A DNA stretch of 64,000 bases, from contig NZ_SOGJ01000021.1 in the NCBI RefSeq assembly GCF_004402375.1, forward strand, positions 62,754 through 126,753. The letters are read 5' to 3'. Positions 42,746 through 50,869 of the stretch are shown in pieces. The position numbers and the translations under genes were made by a program. Within the stretch, counting starts at the first letter, position 1, and each line of letters begins with the position of its first letter. Below the pieces are notes generated by a model that worked only from the letters and a program-made list of their open reading frames with translations, was not told the origin of the DNA and ran no database searches. The DNA is from Cryobacterium breve. Lineage in GTDB: Bacteria; Actinomycetota; Actinomycetes; Actinomycetales; Microbacteriaceae.

Positions 42746-44758
42746 ATGAACACGTTCGTGCGGTTCGACCAAACGGCGGGAAAGGCCCTTCTTGCCCGGG
42801 CATTCGCCGCGGCGAGTCGGGTCTCTTTGATCACCGACGCGCAGCAGTACATTCTTCACGTCAGCGATGCCTTCACTGCCCTGACCGGTTATGGAGCCGA
42901 GGAAGTCTTGGGCACCAATTGCCGTCTGCTCCAGGGGCCGGGTACCGACCCGGCGATCCGCGTGACGATCCGGAATGCTCTGAGCAGCGGTGAGTCGTTC
43001 GAGGGAGACGTCCTCAACTATAGAAAGGATGGCTCGCCGTTCTGGAACGGTCTGAGCATCATCGCGCTACGCGACGATGGCGGAGTTGTCACCCACTTCG
43101 TCAGTGTGCAGCGAGATATCAGCACGAGGATGGCCCTGCAGGAGCAATTGCGGTTCCAGGCCAACCATGACCCGGTGACCGAGTTGCCTAACCGGCGAGC
43201 ATTGGAGAAACATCTTGCTGCCGGCCAGGCCAGGCCGCGCGGCGACCGGTCGGCCGCGATCGGGGTTATCGATATTGACGACTTCCGGTTGGTCAACAAC
43301 AGGTTCGGGTCGCGGGGCGGCGACGCTCTCTTGCGTCAACTGGGTCTTCGCTTGGCGGCCCGGCTGGGCGAGGAGGACTTTCTGGCCCGCCTGAACGGCG
43401 ACGAATTCGTTGTTGTGGTCGCCGGTCTCGAAGCCGAGGACCAGTTGGAGGGCGTCTTGGCCGGCTTGCATCAGGCGGTGGAGACCCCTTTCACCATTGA
43501 GGGTGACAGCGTGTCCGTGGGGTTCAGCATGGGCGTTGCGTTGCGTCCCCCTGACGGAGCGGACTGCTCCACACTATTGCGGGAAGCCGACGTTGCTTTG
43601 TACCAGGCCAAGGCGGGCAAGGGTATTCGTGAGCTGTGGTGGCGGTGTGCCAGGCCAGGCCTGGTTGACGGGGCAGCGTCGGCGTCGCTGTTGTCCCTGC
43701 ATCGCGACGGACGCGCGCAGGAAATTCTGAAAAATGACGTGGCCAGGCTGTACCGCGAACGTCTGTTCGGGGGTGGCCTGCGCATGTATATGCAACCAAT
43801 TCTCGATCTGAGTTCCGGGGCGCTCAGCCATGTGGAGGCGTTGGCTCGGGTTGTTTTAGATGACGGCACGGTGGTTCTTCCGGATGCGTTCTTGCCTGGC
43901 CTCAGTACTGCCGACCAGGACGAGCTCTTCCGACTTGGATTGGATATGGCACTGGCCAGCCTTGCCGGGTGGGGTGGACAGGGCCAGGCGATACGGGTCT
44001 CCGTCAATCTGGTACCGTCAACCCTGATCAATCCTGACTGCATCACTTGGGTCGTAGCGTCGCTGTCCCGGCACGGCATTGCACCCCAGCGACTCGAGCT
44101 GGAATTGCTGGAATCTCAGACGGTGGATTCCACCGCGCAGGTCGACGCTGTGACCCGGATCAAGGACCTGGGGGTCACGCTTGCCCTGGATGACCTCGGC
44201 TCGGGCTACGGCACGCTCACAAGGCTGTCCGAGCTTCCCTTTGACTCGATCAAGCTTGACCGCGGTTTGCTCCGAGAGATCGACACCAGACCGGTCGAAA
44301 TCCTCAGCCTCATCGCCACCCTCACCCAACTGGGTCGCGACTTCCGGGTGCGCGTTGTCGTGGAGGGATTGGAGGGGGCTGCCGTGACCGAGGCCGTCAC
44401 CGTTCTCGGCGCGTCCGCCGGGCAAGGCTACTATTTCTCGCGTCCGATGCCCGCTGCCGCGGTACCGGACTGGGTTGCAGGATTCAGGTTCCCCCTCAGG
44501 CCGAACACGGTCGCGACCGCGCTGGGCGCTCTGGCTTATCACTGGCAGTTCTTGCGTTGGGAATCACCCCACCCACACGACCTGGCAGCCTGCCCGGTTA
44601 CCAAGTATCTCGCAGCTCATCAGGTTGATTCGGAGCAGCAAAAAATCTGGCACGCGCAGCAACATGATGCGGAGGGCACTCATCTGGCGGCCGGCCGGCT
44701 GCTGCAGGACTGGCTCTCCGATCAAGCCAGGGTCGAGGCTGCACGGCGGGAACGCTGA
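42746..44758 (+). CDS. LOV-GGDEF-EAL blue-light c-di-GMP regulator with C-terminal His/Cys domain
   Basis: 670-residue soluble protein. Residues ~20-130 are a LOV photosensor: GTNCRLLQGPGTD with the flavin-reactive cysteine at ~59, NYRKDGSPFWNGLSI and THFVSVQRDIS. The GGDEF domain (~145-300) has NGDEF at ~217 in place of GGDEF, so cyclase activity is doubtful. The EAL domain (~340-580) keeps EAL (~364), DDLGSG, SIKLDRG and VVEGLEG and is probably active. Residues ~590-670 form a helical end with AYHW, Cys ~616 and HAQQH (~636-640), a set like the zinc-binding CZB domain. Blue light probably gates c-di-GMP breakdown. Confidence 0.9.
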   Translation: MNTFVRFDQTAGKALLARAFAAASRVSLITDAQQYILHVSDAFTALTGYGAEEVLGTNCRLLQGPGTDPAIRVTIRNALSSGESFEGDVLNYRKDGSPFWNGLSIIALRDDGGVVTHFVSVQRDISTRMALQEQLRFQANHDPVTELPNRRALEKHLAAGQARPRGDRSAAIGVIDIDDFRLVNNRFGSRGGDALLRQLGLRLAARLGEEDFLARLNGDEFVVVVAGLEAEDQLEGVLAGLHQAVETPFTIEGDSVSVGFSMGVALRPPDGADCSTLLREADVALYQAKAGKGIRELWWRCARPGLVDGAASASLLSLHRDGRAQEILKNDVARLYRERLFGGGLRMYMQPILDLSSGALSHVEALARVVLDDGTVVLPDAFLPGLSTADQDELFRLGLDMALASLAGWGGQGQAIRVSVNLVPSTLINPDCITWVVASLSRHGIAPQRLELELLESQTVDSTAQVDAVTRIKDLGVTLALDDLGSGYGTLTRLSELPFDSIKLDRGLLREIDTRPVEILSLIATLTQLGRDFRVRVVVEGLEGAAVTEAVTVLGASAGQGYYFSRPMPAAAVPDWVAGFRFPLRPNTVATALGALAYHWQFLRWESPHPHDLAACPVTKYLAAHQVDSEQQKIWHAQQHDAEGTHLAAGRLLQDWLSDQARVEAARRER

Positions 44759-44919
44759 GTCTGCACCCTCCGAAACGTGGCTGCCCCGAACACGCGGCGT
44801 AGAAGCCGTTCCCTCGGTTTCTGATGCCGCGGGCAGCCATTTGCGCCTATCTTTTGGCCGGTTGAGGAACATAGATTATGTACATACAGTTCCGAGTCCC
44901 CTTCAAAGGAGAGAATGTC

Positions 44920-45078
44920 ATGAAAGCCAATCCCGATAGTGATGGTGAGTACACCGATTCCGAGATAGCTACCGGCTCGCAGGAACCACTCGCTGACGAG
45001 AGGCAAGCTGAGGGTGAGTACACCGACAGCGACACTCCCGACGAGAACCCATCAGACACGAAGTCGACCAGTAGGTAG
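44920..45078 (+). CDS. Small acidic protein with repeated GEYTDS motif
   Basis: 52 residues from the ATG at 44920, which has AAAGGAG upstream. The sequence is very acidic and contains two copies of a motif, DGEYTDSE and EGEYTDSD, 22 residues apart, with no hydrophobic core, so it is probably disordered. No cysteine or known domain. The strong ribosome site and the internal repeat argue for a real gene. Function unknown. Confidence 0.6.
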   Translation: MKANPDSDGEYTDSEIATGSQEPLADERQAEGEYTDSDTPDENPSDTKSTSR

Positions 45079-45494
45079 CTCCCGCGCAGAGCCAGACCAG
45101 GCCTGGTGTTCGGCTGGTCGCACGGATCGGGCAGGAATGTCTACTCAGGCGTTGACGCCAGGAAAGTAGCGTTTTCGTTCAGGCGGGGCCGGATGGTTGC
45201 ACGGGGGAGCGATCTCGAGGTGCAACCAAGCGCGGCTGGTCTCTGCGGCCATGCCGGCAGCTGGCTGTGCAGGCTGCCGGACTTTCCTGCGCGCCCATGT
45301 GGCCGGGTCCACGGGCGTGGGGACGGCTTCCGCCCTGTGGTTGATGGAGCTCTGGGCACACTGACCGAATGGGAGCCTGCGGTCATCTGTTGGCTTGCGG
45401 GACGTACCGAACCCGGTTCCGGCGTCATACTGTGATCTTCGCCGTGACCGCCTGAACCGCGCGGGCTCACCGCCAGTGGGAGGGGCGTACGCCG
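45079..45494. other. Intergenic stretch without a supported gene
   Basis: About 415 bases between the small acidic protein gene and the end of the leftward GH3 gene. Open frames on both strands overlap each other and have low-complexity translations. Nothing further is supported. Confidence 0.4.
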
Positions 45495-47753
45495 TCACCC
45501 TTTCACCGTGAACCCGGCTCCGAGCAACGCATTTTCTCGTGACGATGGACCGACCAAGAGCTCGAATTGGCCCGGTTCCAGGACTCGTCGTCCGGCGGCA
45601 TCCACGATGCTGCACTCGGCGACGGACAATTCCAGACGCACGCGCGCGGACTCACCGGGTGCAAGGTCGACCTGGCGGAAGGCTTTGAGCTCTTTGTCGG
45701 TCCAGCTCACCGAGGTGACGACATCCCGCACGTAAACCTGCACTGTCTCCAGCGCCGACCGCGCGCCGGTGTTTCGCACCGTTATATGCGCGACGATAGT
45801 GCCCGATGCCGTGAGCGTCGTCTCCTCCAGCACGAGATCCTCGTACTGGACTGTGGTGTAACTGCGCCCCTCACCGAAGGCCCACGCAGATGACTGGGTG
45901 AGGTCGGCGTAGCGGTCGCCGTGTTGGCCGCGGATCTGGTTGTAGTACGTCGGCTGTTGCCCGACGTGACGCGCGAACGAGATCGGCAGGCGCCCGGATG
46001 GCTCCACTTCGCCGACCAGGATCTCGGCGAGAGCACGGCCACCCTGCATTCCCGGATTCGCCGCCCAGACAACGGCGGCGGCTCGCTGGACGGATGCCGG
46101 CAGAACGAGCGGTTTGGATGCGAGCAGCACGACGATCACCGGCTTCCCTGTGGCGATCAGCGCGTCCAGAAGGGCGTTCTGTCCGCCGATGAGCTCGAGA
46201 GTCGCCGTCGATCGACCCTCGCCGACGAGTTCAATCCTGTCGCCGACGACGGCGATCACGACATCCGCCTGGTTCGCTGCGGCGACGGCCTCCGTGATGA
46301 GGGCCTGATCCGGCTCGCCCGGCACGACGTGCGGCGGACGGGGCTGACCATCGGGGAAGGTCGCGCCGGCGGGATCCGGCGCCACGGTGAGGATATTGGC
46401 GCCGCGTGCCTGCGTAACGACCCAGTAGTCTGGCGCGATCTGCTGGATGCCGTCGAGCACTGTCGTGATCATCTCGCGGGGCTGCCCGTCGAGCCAACCG
46501 ACCTGACCCGATCCACCGGCCCAGTCGCCCAGTTGAGTCTGCGCGTCGTCAGCCAGTGGTCCCACCACGGCGACCCGCATCGCGCGAGCAGCGGACAGCG
46601 GCAGCACTCCATTGTTCTCCAGCAGAACGATCGATCGGCGGGCCACCTCCAGGTTCAGTTCCGCGTGCGCAGAATTTCCCACAATCCTGGTCAGGTCTGC
46701 GCGTGGAAGCCGCGGGTTCTCGAATAGCCCGAGCTCGAACTTCAGGGTGAGGATGCGGGCCACAGCGGAGTCGAAGGCGCTCTCGTCAAGAAGACCTTTT
46801 TCGACGGCGTCCAGAGCACCTTCGAAGAACTTCGGGGTCGTCATGATCATGTCGTTGCCAGCCCGCACGGCAGCCGCGGCCGCGTGCGCGTAGTCGGGCT
46901 GCACCTTCTGCTCCCAGACCATTCGGCCGACGTTGTCCCAGTCAGTGATGAGCGTGCCGGTGTACCCCCACTCGCGACGCAGGACGTCACTGAGAAGCCA
47001 GTCGTTGATCGTGATCGGTACGCCGTCCATACTCTGGTAGCCGAGCATAAAGGATCGGCATCCCTCGCGGGCCACCCGCTCGAACGGGGGTAGGAACCAG
47101 GAACGGAGCTTCCGGCGGGAGATGTCTGATTCGCTTGAGTCACGACCGCCTTGCGTTTCCGAGTACCCGGCGAAGTGCTTGGCGGTGGCGAGGATCGCCG
47201 TCGGATCGGCCAGCCCCGCGCCCTGGTAACCCCGAACCATTGCCGAGGCGAGCTCGCCGATGAGAAACGGATCCTCGCCGAAGGTCTCGTTCACCCGCCC
47301 CCAGCGCAAGTCGCGCGAGATGCACAGCACGGGGGAGAAGGTCCAGTGCACGCCCGTGGCCGCCACCTCGACTGCGGTCGCGCGGGCCACCCGCTCCAGG
47401 AGGTCGGCGTCCCAGGAGGACGCCATCCCAAGCTGCGTCGGGTAAATCGTTGCGCCCTCCCAAAAGGAGTGACCGTGGATACAATCGTCAGCGACAAGCA
47501 GCGGTATGCCCAGCCGCGTCTTGGCGGTGAGCTCATTCGCACGCAGGATCAGCTCCGGAGACGTATGCAGAATAGACCCGACATGCTTGCGGAGCACGTG
47601 GTCGTCGAGGCAATCTTGCGCGTCAAGCTGGAGCATCTGCCCGATCTTCTCCTCCAGCCACATTCGACCGAGGAGGTCGGCGACGCGCTCGGGGATTGTG
47701 AGGGCGGGGTCTTGGTACGGGAGGGAATCGGTGAAGACTTCGGTTGCCATCAT
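45495..47753 (-). CDS. Glycoside hydrolase family 3 beta-glycosidase
   Basis: 752 residues, no signal peptide, so cytoplasmic. N-terminal TIM barrel (EEKIGQMLQLD, GIPLLVADDCIHGHSFW, GRVNETFGEDPFL, KHFAGYSETQGGRDS) with the nucleophile Asp in TLITDWDNVG (~271), then the alpha/beta sandwich (VVVGPLADDAQTQLGDW, VGDRIELVGEGRST) and a fibronectin-like end (VTVRNTGARSALETVQVYVR). Likely removes terminal beta-linked glucose or xylose from imported oligosaccharides. The start overlaps the stop of a truncated binding-protein gene (ATGA, 47750-47753), and a TetR gene is divergent with a palindrome between. Confidence 0.92.
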   Translation of the reverse strand: MMATEVFTDSLPYQDPALTIPERVADLLGRMWLEEKIGQMLQLDAQDCLDDHVLRKHVGSILHTSPELILRANELTAKTRLGIPLLVADDCIHGHSFWEGATIYPTQLGMASSWDADLLERVARATAVEVAATGVHWTFSPVLCISRDLRWGRVNETFGEDPFLIGELASAMVRGYQGAGLADPTAILATAKHFAGYSETQGGRDSSESDISRRKLRSWFLPPFERVAREGCRSFMLGYQSMDGVPITINDWLLSDVLRREWGYTGTLITDWDNVGRMVWEQKVQPDYAHAAAAAVRAGNDMIMTTPKFFEGALDAVEKGLLDESAFDSAVARILTLKFELGLFENPRLPRADLTRIVGNSAHAELNLEVARRSIVLLENNGVLPLSAARAMRVAVVGPLADDAQTQLGDWAGGSGQVGWLDGQPREMITTVLDGIQQIAPDYWVVTQARGANILTVAPDPAGATFPDGQPRPPHVVPGEPDQALITEAVAAANQADVVIAVVGDRIELVGEGRSTATLELIGGQNALLDALIATGKPVIVVLLASKPLVLPASVQRAAAVVWAANPGMQGGRALAEILVGEVEPSGRLPISFARHVGQQPTYYNQIRGQHGDRYADLTQSSAWAFGEGRSYTTVQYEDLVLEETTLTASGTIVAHITVRNTGARSALETVQVYVRDVVTSVSWTDKELKAFRQVDLAPGESARVRLELSVAECSIVDAAGRRVLEPGQFELLVGPSSRENALLGAGFTVKG

Positions 47754-48043
47754 TCTCTTTTCCCTTCGACCTTCTCGGCCAACCAGGGGGTGGTCTCGTT
47801 CTCGCCGACGGCGTTGACCATTGCCAGGGGTTCGAAGATGACGTTCTTATAGCCGAGTTTGTTCGCGGACGAATCTCCGACCCAAGGGTTGTTGGACTCT
47901 GTGGCGATCGCGCCGTCGGGCTTGGCGATGGTGAGTGCCGCCCCGGCCTCAGGCTGCGAGCTGGGTTCTGCGCCCCCGGCGCAGCCAGTGAGCGCGAGAG
48001 CTGCCACGAGTCCGGCGCCGATAAAGGTGGATCTAAGCCTCAT
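47750..48043 (-). pseudogene. Truncated ABC solute-binding lipoprotein
   Basis: 97 codons give a complete lipoprotein signal (GAGLVAALALTGCAGG) and the first ~75 residues of what looks like a peptide/oligosaccharide-type (family 5) binding protein: ALTIAKPDGAIATES, NPWVGDSSANKLGYKNV, FEPLAMVNAVGENETTPWLA. Such proteins normally exceed 500 residues. The frame then ends in EGKRE and its stop overlaps the GH3 start, as if a deletion had fused the beginning of a transporter operon to the hydrolase. The AAGGGA of this end now serves as ribosome site for GH3. AAGGAG precedes its own ATG. Confidence 0.7.
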
Positions 48044-48063
48044 TGCTTCTCCTTAAGTAATGA

Positions 48064-48080
48064 AGCACCATCGTGGTGCT
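48064..48080. promoter_or_regulatory. Inverted repeat in the leader of the binding-protein/GH3 transcript
   Basis: AGCACCA (48064-48070) and TGGTGCT (48074-48080) are exact seven-base arms around TCG. It lies 21 bases upstream of the lipoprotein ATG, on the transcript side of the palindrome at 48092-48113. A second operator or an mRNA hairpin are both possible. Confidence 0.4.
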
Positions 48081-48091
48081 CATCCCGCATT

Positions 48092-48113
48092 TTACTTACT
48101 TGCTGGTAAGTAA
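48092..48113. promoter_or_regulatory. TetR operator-like palindrome between divergent genes
   Basis: TTACTTAC (48092-48099) and GTAAGTAA (48106-48113) are perfect eight-base arms separated by six bases, in an AT-rich spot between the leftward glycosidase unit and the rightward TetR gene. Length and symmetry fit a TetR dimer. The regulator at 48195-48845 most likely controls both units from here. Confidence 0.65.
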
Positions 48114-48194
48114 GTTGAGCTGACGCTACCAAGAAGTCAGTAACATAACAAGTGACAGAACGTGGACTTTATCGTCGCCGCCGAAGGGAACACC

Positions 48195-48845
48195 GTGACG
48201 CACGCAGCCGAGAGCAGCATGCCCCGCACCAGGCCGGCGACGCAGCGCAAGCGCCGGGAGATCCTGGAGGCAGCCATCGACATCTTCGGCAACAAGGGCT
48301 ATGCGAATGGAACCCTTGCCGACATCGCAGAACAGGTGGACATCACCCACGCCGGTGTGCTCCATCACTTCGGGTCGAAGCAGAATTTGCTGCTCGAGAT
48401 GCTCACGTACCGGGATGAGACAGACGTCGCGGATCTCGACGAGCATCACATTCCGAATGGGCCGGAGCTTTTCCTGCACTTGGTACGAACGGCCCTTGTG
48501 AATTCGCGGCGCGCGGGTGTCGTGCAGGTTTACACCGTGCTCTCCGCGGAATCCGTCACGGACGATCACCCGGCTCGCTCGTTCTTCGAGGATCGCTACT
48601 CGTCGCTGCGGGGTGTGATCGCGGATGCGTTCCGCGTGCTCTGCGATCAAGCGGGCATAACCGAGCCTGCGACGGTCGGCGCGGCATCGGCCAGCATTCT
48701 CGCTGTGATGGACGGATTGCAGCTGCAATGGCTACTGCACCCGCAAGATATCGAGCTGGCGGAGGCCAGCGAGTTCGCCATCCGCGCAATCGTCAACGGG
48801 GTGCTTGATCCAGGACCGGAACTATCTCAATATTGTCGAGGGTGA
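48195..48845 (+). CDS. TetR-family transcriptional regulator
   Basis: 216 residues from the GTG at 48195, with AAGGGA five bases before; an in-frame GTG at 48162 and an ATG at 48219 are alternatives. DNA-binding domain RREILEAAIDIFGNKGYANG, LADIAEQVDITHAGVLHHF, then a helical ligand domain of usual length. Divergent from the truncated transporter/GH3 unit with a clear palindrome between, so it is expected to be the local repressor of the glycosidase, responding to a sugar or glycoside. Confidence 0.88.
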   Translation: MTHAAESSMPRTRPATQRKRREILEAAIDIFGNKGYANGTLADIAEQVDITHAGVLHHFGSKQNLLLEMLTYRDETDVADLDEHHIPNGPELFLHLVRTALVNSRRAGVVQVYTVLSAESVTDDHPARSFFEDRYSSLRGVIADAFRVLCDQAGITEPATVGAASASILAVMDGLQLQWLLHPQDIELAEASEFAIRAIVNGVLDPGPELSQYCRG

Positions 48846-49387
48846 CCGAAGGCGCAGGTTAGAGCCGAGCTGGCACCCGCTGATTCCGACCTGGCCCGAC
48901 CTGTTGTTCTCACACGCTGAGCAACTTCGATACGTCGTCATCGACCGGAGATCGAGAAGTTCCAACCAGAGCATGCCGGAGAACTCGCCTCTTCCGTGTC
49001 AATCGTCGACGACAGGCTCCGACGAGAGACCTATGCGTCCACGGTTGATACCCTCGGGATGCAGCACGGTCTCGGTCGTTCGGCTCCCTAATCTTTCGCC
49101 GCGGTCGCCGCGTCCGGACTTGCTCCAGAGGTTCATGAACCGGCGATGCGCCGTCACATCGAATTTCGCGCCGCTCGATGTGGTGCAGTTGTCACCGAGG
49201 TCACGCGTCACAACTCAGACGCAGTGGTCTGCGTCGGTGTGTTCGTCGGTCGCGCCCGCCCGCAGTGGATCATGCCGGACGGCGGGGGACTTCGCCTCGT
49301 CGGTCGATAGTCACCGCGAACAACAACTGACACGGCCCGTGATCCACGGGCCAGGACGGTTGCGCAGAGCGCCCGTTGCCCGGTTCG
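48846..49387. other. Possible decayed reading frame after the TetR gene
   Basis: One frame, the same as that of the TetR gene, shows protein-like runs interrupted by stops at 48918 and 49089: VRAELAPADSDLARPVVLTR, then IEKFQPEHAGELASSVSIVD and DDRLRRETYASTVDTLGMQ, then EPAMRRHIEFRAARCGAVVT and GRARPQWIMPDGGGLRL ending at 49310. An intact 54-codon ORF from ATG 49146 is included. I recognise no family. It may be a degenerated gene or chance in GC-rich DNA. Confidence 0.35.
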
Positions 49388-50017
49388 CTACCGAGCCTCG
49401 ATCAGCGCGGGGCTGCGGAGGGGGCGAAACCTGCTGACGGTCCAGATGATGGCGGCGAACACGACGGTGGCAACAGCGATAGCCAGAGCATAGAGCGCGA
49501 CGACGCCGTACCCCTGTGCCGGGTTCAAGAAGGGGTACGGTACCCATCCGTCGGTTGCCCCGCGGACGAGCACGACCATGATCCACACGATGGGGTAGAT
49601 GAGGGCGATCCATAGTTCGTTCCATGGGAGGGGGCTGCGGTCGCTGAAGATCAGCCAGTCGAGGGCTGCGTAGAGGGGCAGGACAATGTGCAGCACGCTG
49701 TTGGCCCAAGCCAGAGAGACGCCTCCTTCGAGCCCGGCGAGAAGCACGTTGTAGACGACTCCGGTGATCACTATGTAGGTCGTCGCGCACCCGCGGGCCA
49801 ACACCAAACGGGGGGACTGGGGTCTCCCCGAGAAGGAAACGTAGGCCGAGACTGCCAGAACGATGACCACGATGATGTTGCTCTGCATCGTGAAAAACCC
49901 AAAGAAATTGAAAGGGTTGATTGTGGCGCGGGTCGCCGTGTCAAAGAATGTCGACACGATCGCAGTTGTACCGAGCAGCACGATTGCCAGGCGAAGTGAA
50001 GGAGCAAGGGATTTCAT
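49388..50017 (-). CDS. Pr6Pr family membrane protein
   Basis: 209 residues, six predicted helices. The family pattern is clear: INPFNFFGFFTMQSNIIVVI, RGCATTYIVITGVVYNVLL, LHIVLPLYAALDWLIFSDR, WIALIYPIVWIMVVLVRGA, and WVPYPFLNPAQGYGVVALY. The ATG at 50017 has AGAGG six bases before; the longer frame to 50068 lacks this. Function of the family is not established; related FAR-17a/AIG1-type membrane proteins include lipid hydrolases, but that is a distant link. Confidence 0.85.
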   Translation of the reverse strand: MKSLAPSLRLAIVLLGTTAIVSTFFDTATRATINPFNFFGFFTMQSNIIVVIVLAVSAYVSFSGRPQSPRLVLARGCATTYIVITGVVYNVLLAGLEGGVSLAWANSVLHIVLPLYAALDWLIFSDRSPLPWNELWIALIYPIVWIMVVLVRGATDGWVPYPFLNPAQGYGVVALYALAIAVATVVFAAIIWTVSRFRPLRSPALIEAR

Positions 50018-50511
50018 TTTTCGCCTCTGATCGTTTGTGTGGGTGCCGTGCACCTCTGTGTTCTGCATGAATCCTAAGGGTTACGCCGTAAACGGTAGGT
50101 GCCGGAGCCACGGCTAACGGGGATCGACGAAGGAGATTGGCAGCCCTGTCGGGATGCCGAGTCGGGCGTGGAGGCATCTCGGCGCACTGTGGCCAAGTGG
50201 CGATCCTGGCGTTGCCCAGAACGACACCCTTCCACGCCCTGATCCCGGGAGGGGGCGCGCCAGCAGCGCGAGTGACCGTTCCATCCGGACGAGACTTCAC
50301 GTCCTCGCGCGGCTGCCGCGGGTTGAGCGGCGGTCACGAAGCTGCACCACAGTTTCGATCAGGTTAACAAAGTGACTCATGCTCGACTTATGGCACCGGG
50401 CCCACGTACGCTGTCTGACAATCATCTGCCTGCCCAACCGGGAATCGTTTAGGCAGCACCGCGCAAACCGCAGAGGGGGCGGACAGTGCGCCTGAACAGA
50501 AACACAGACCC
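50018..50511. other. Divergent intergenic region, nothing recognised
   Basis: About 490 bases between the Pr6Pr gene and a small Cys/His protein gene. Short frames exist on both strands but overlap, are arginine- or proline-rich and lack ribosome sites. No palindromes longer than eight bases were noticed. Confidence 0.4.
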
Positions 50512-50715
50512 ATGACCCACAGCAACCCAACGGACTACGAACTGCTCCTGGAAACGGATTACACGAGCTATGCCAGCTCGTGCCGAGACCCGCACATCAC
50601 GCCGACGAACGACCTCGTGGAGTGCCGGCGTCAGAACGGACACGCCGACACGCACGCTACCCGGGGCGGCCTGCACGCCATCCGCTGGGCGGTGCACGCC
50701 CCGCGCGTGGCGTAA
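50512..50715 (+). CDS. Small Cys/His-motif protein
   Basis: 67 residues. SSCRDPHITPTNDLVECRRQ continues with NGHADTHATRGGLHAIRWAV, matching the pattern C...C-x4-GH-x3-H...W that is common in short actinobacterial proteins and may bind zinc. No Shine-Dalgarno site is obvious before the ATG at 50512. Transcribed toward the ParA-like gene 150 bases away. Function unknown. Confidence 0.55.
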   Translation: MTHSNPTDYELLLETDYTSYASSCRDPHITPTNDLVECRRQNGHADTHATRGGLHAIRWAVHAPRVA

Positions 50716-50869
50716 CCGCGCTCGCCGACGCGCTTTCTACCGATAGTGGCCGGACCCGCCCAAACGAGGGGTGGGGTCCGTTCGCCCCGTTAGGCTGATC
50801 AGGGCACGGTCGAGGGTTATTCGACGTGTTCACGCTTGATGAGCTGAGCTCGACGAAAAAAGGCCGAAC

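Noticed and set aside
45106-45435. 109-codon frame after the small acidic protein.
   Set aside because: No ribosome site, odd composition and overlap with equally long frames on the other strand.
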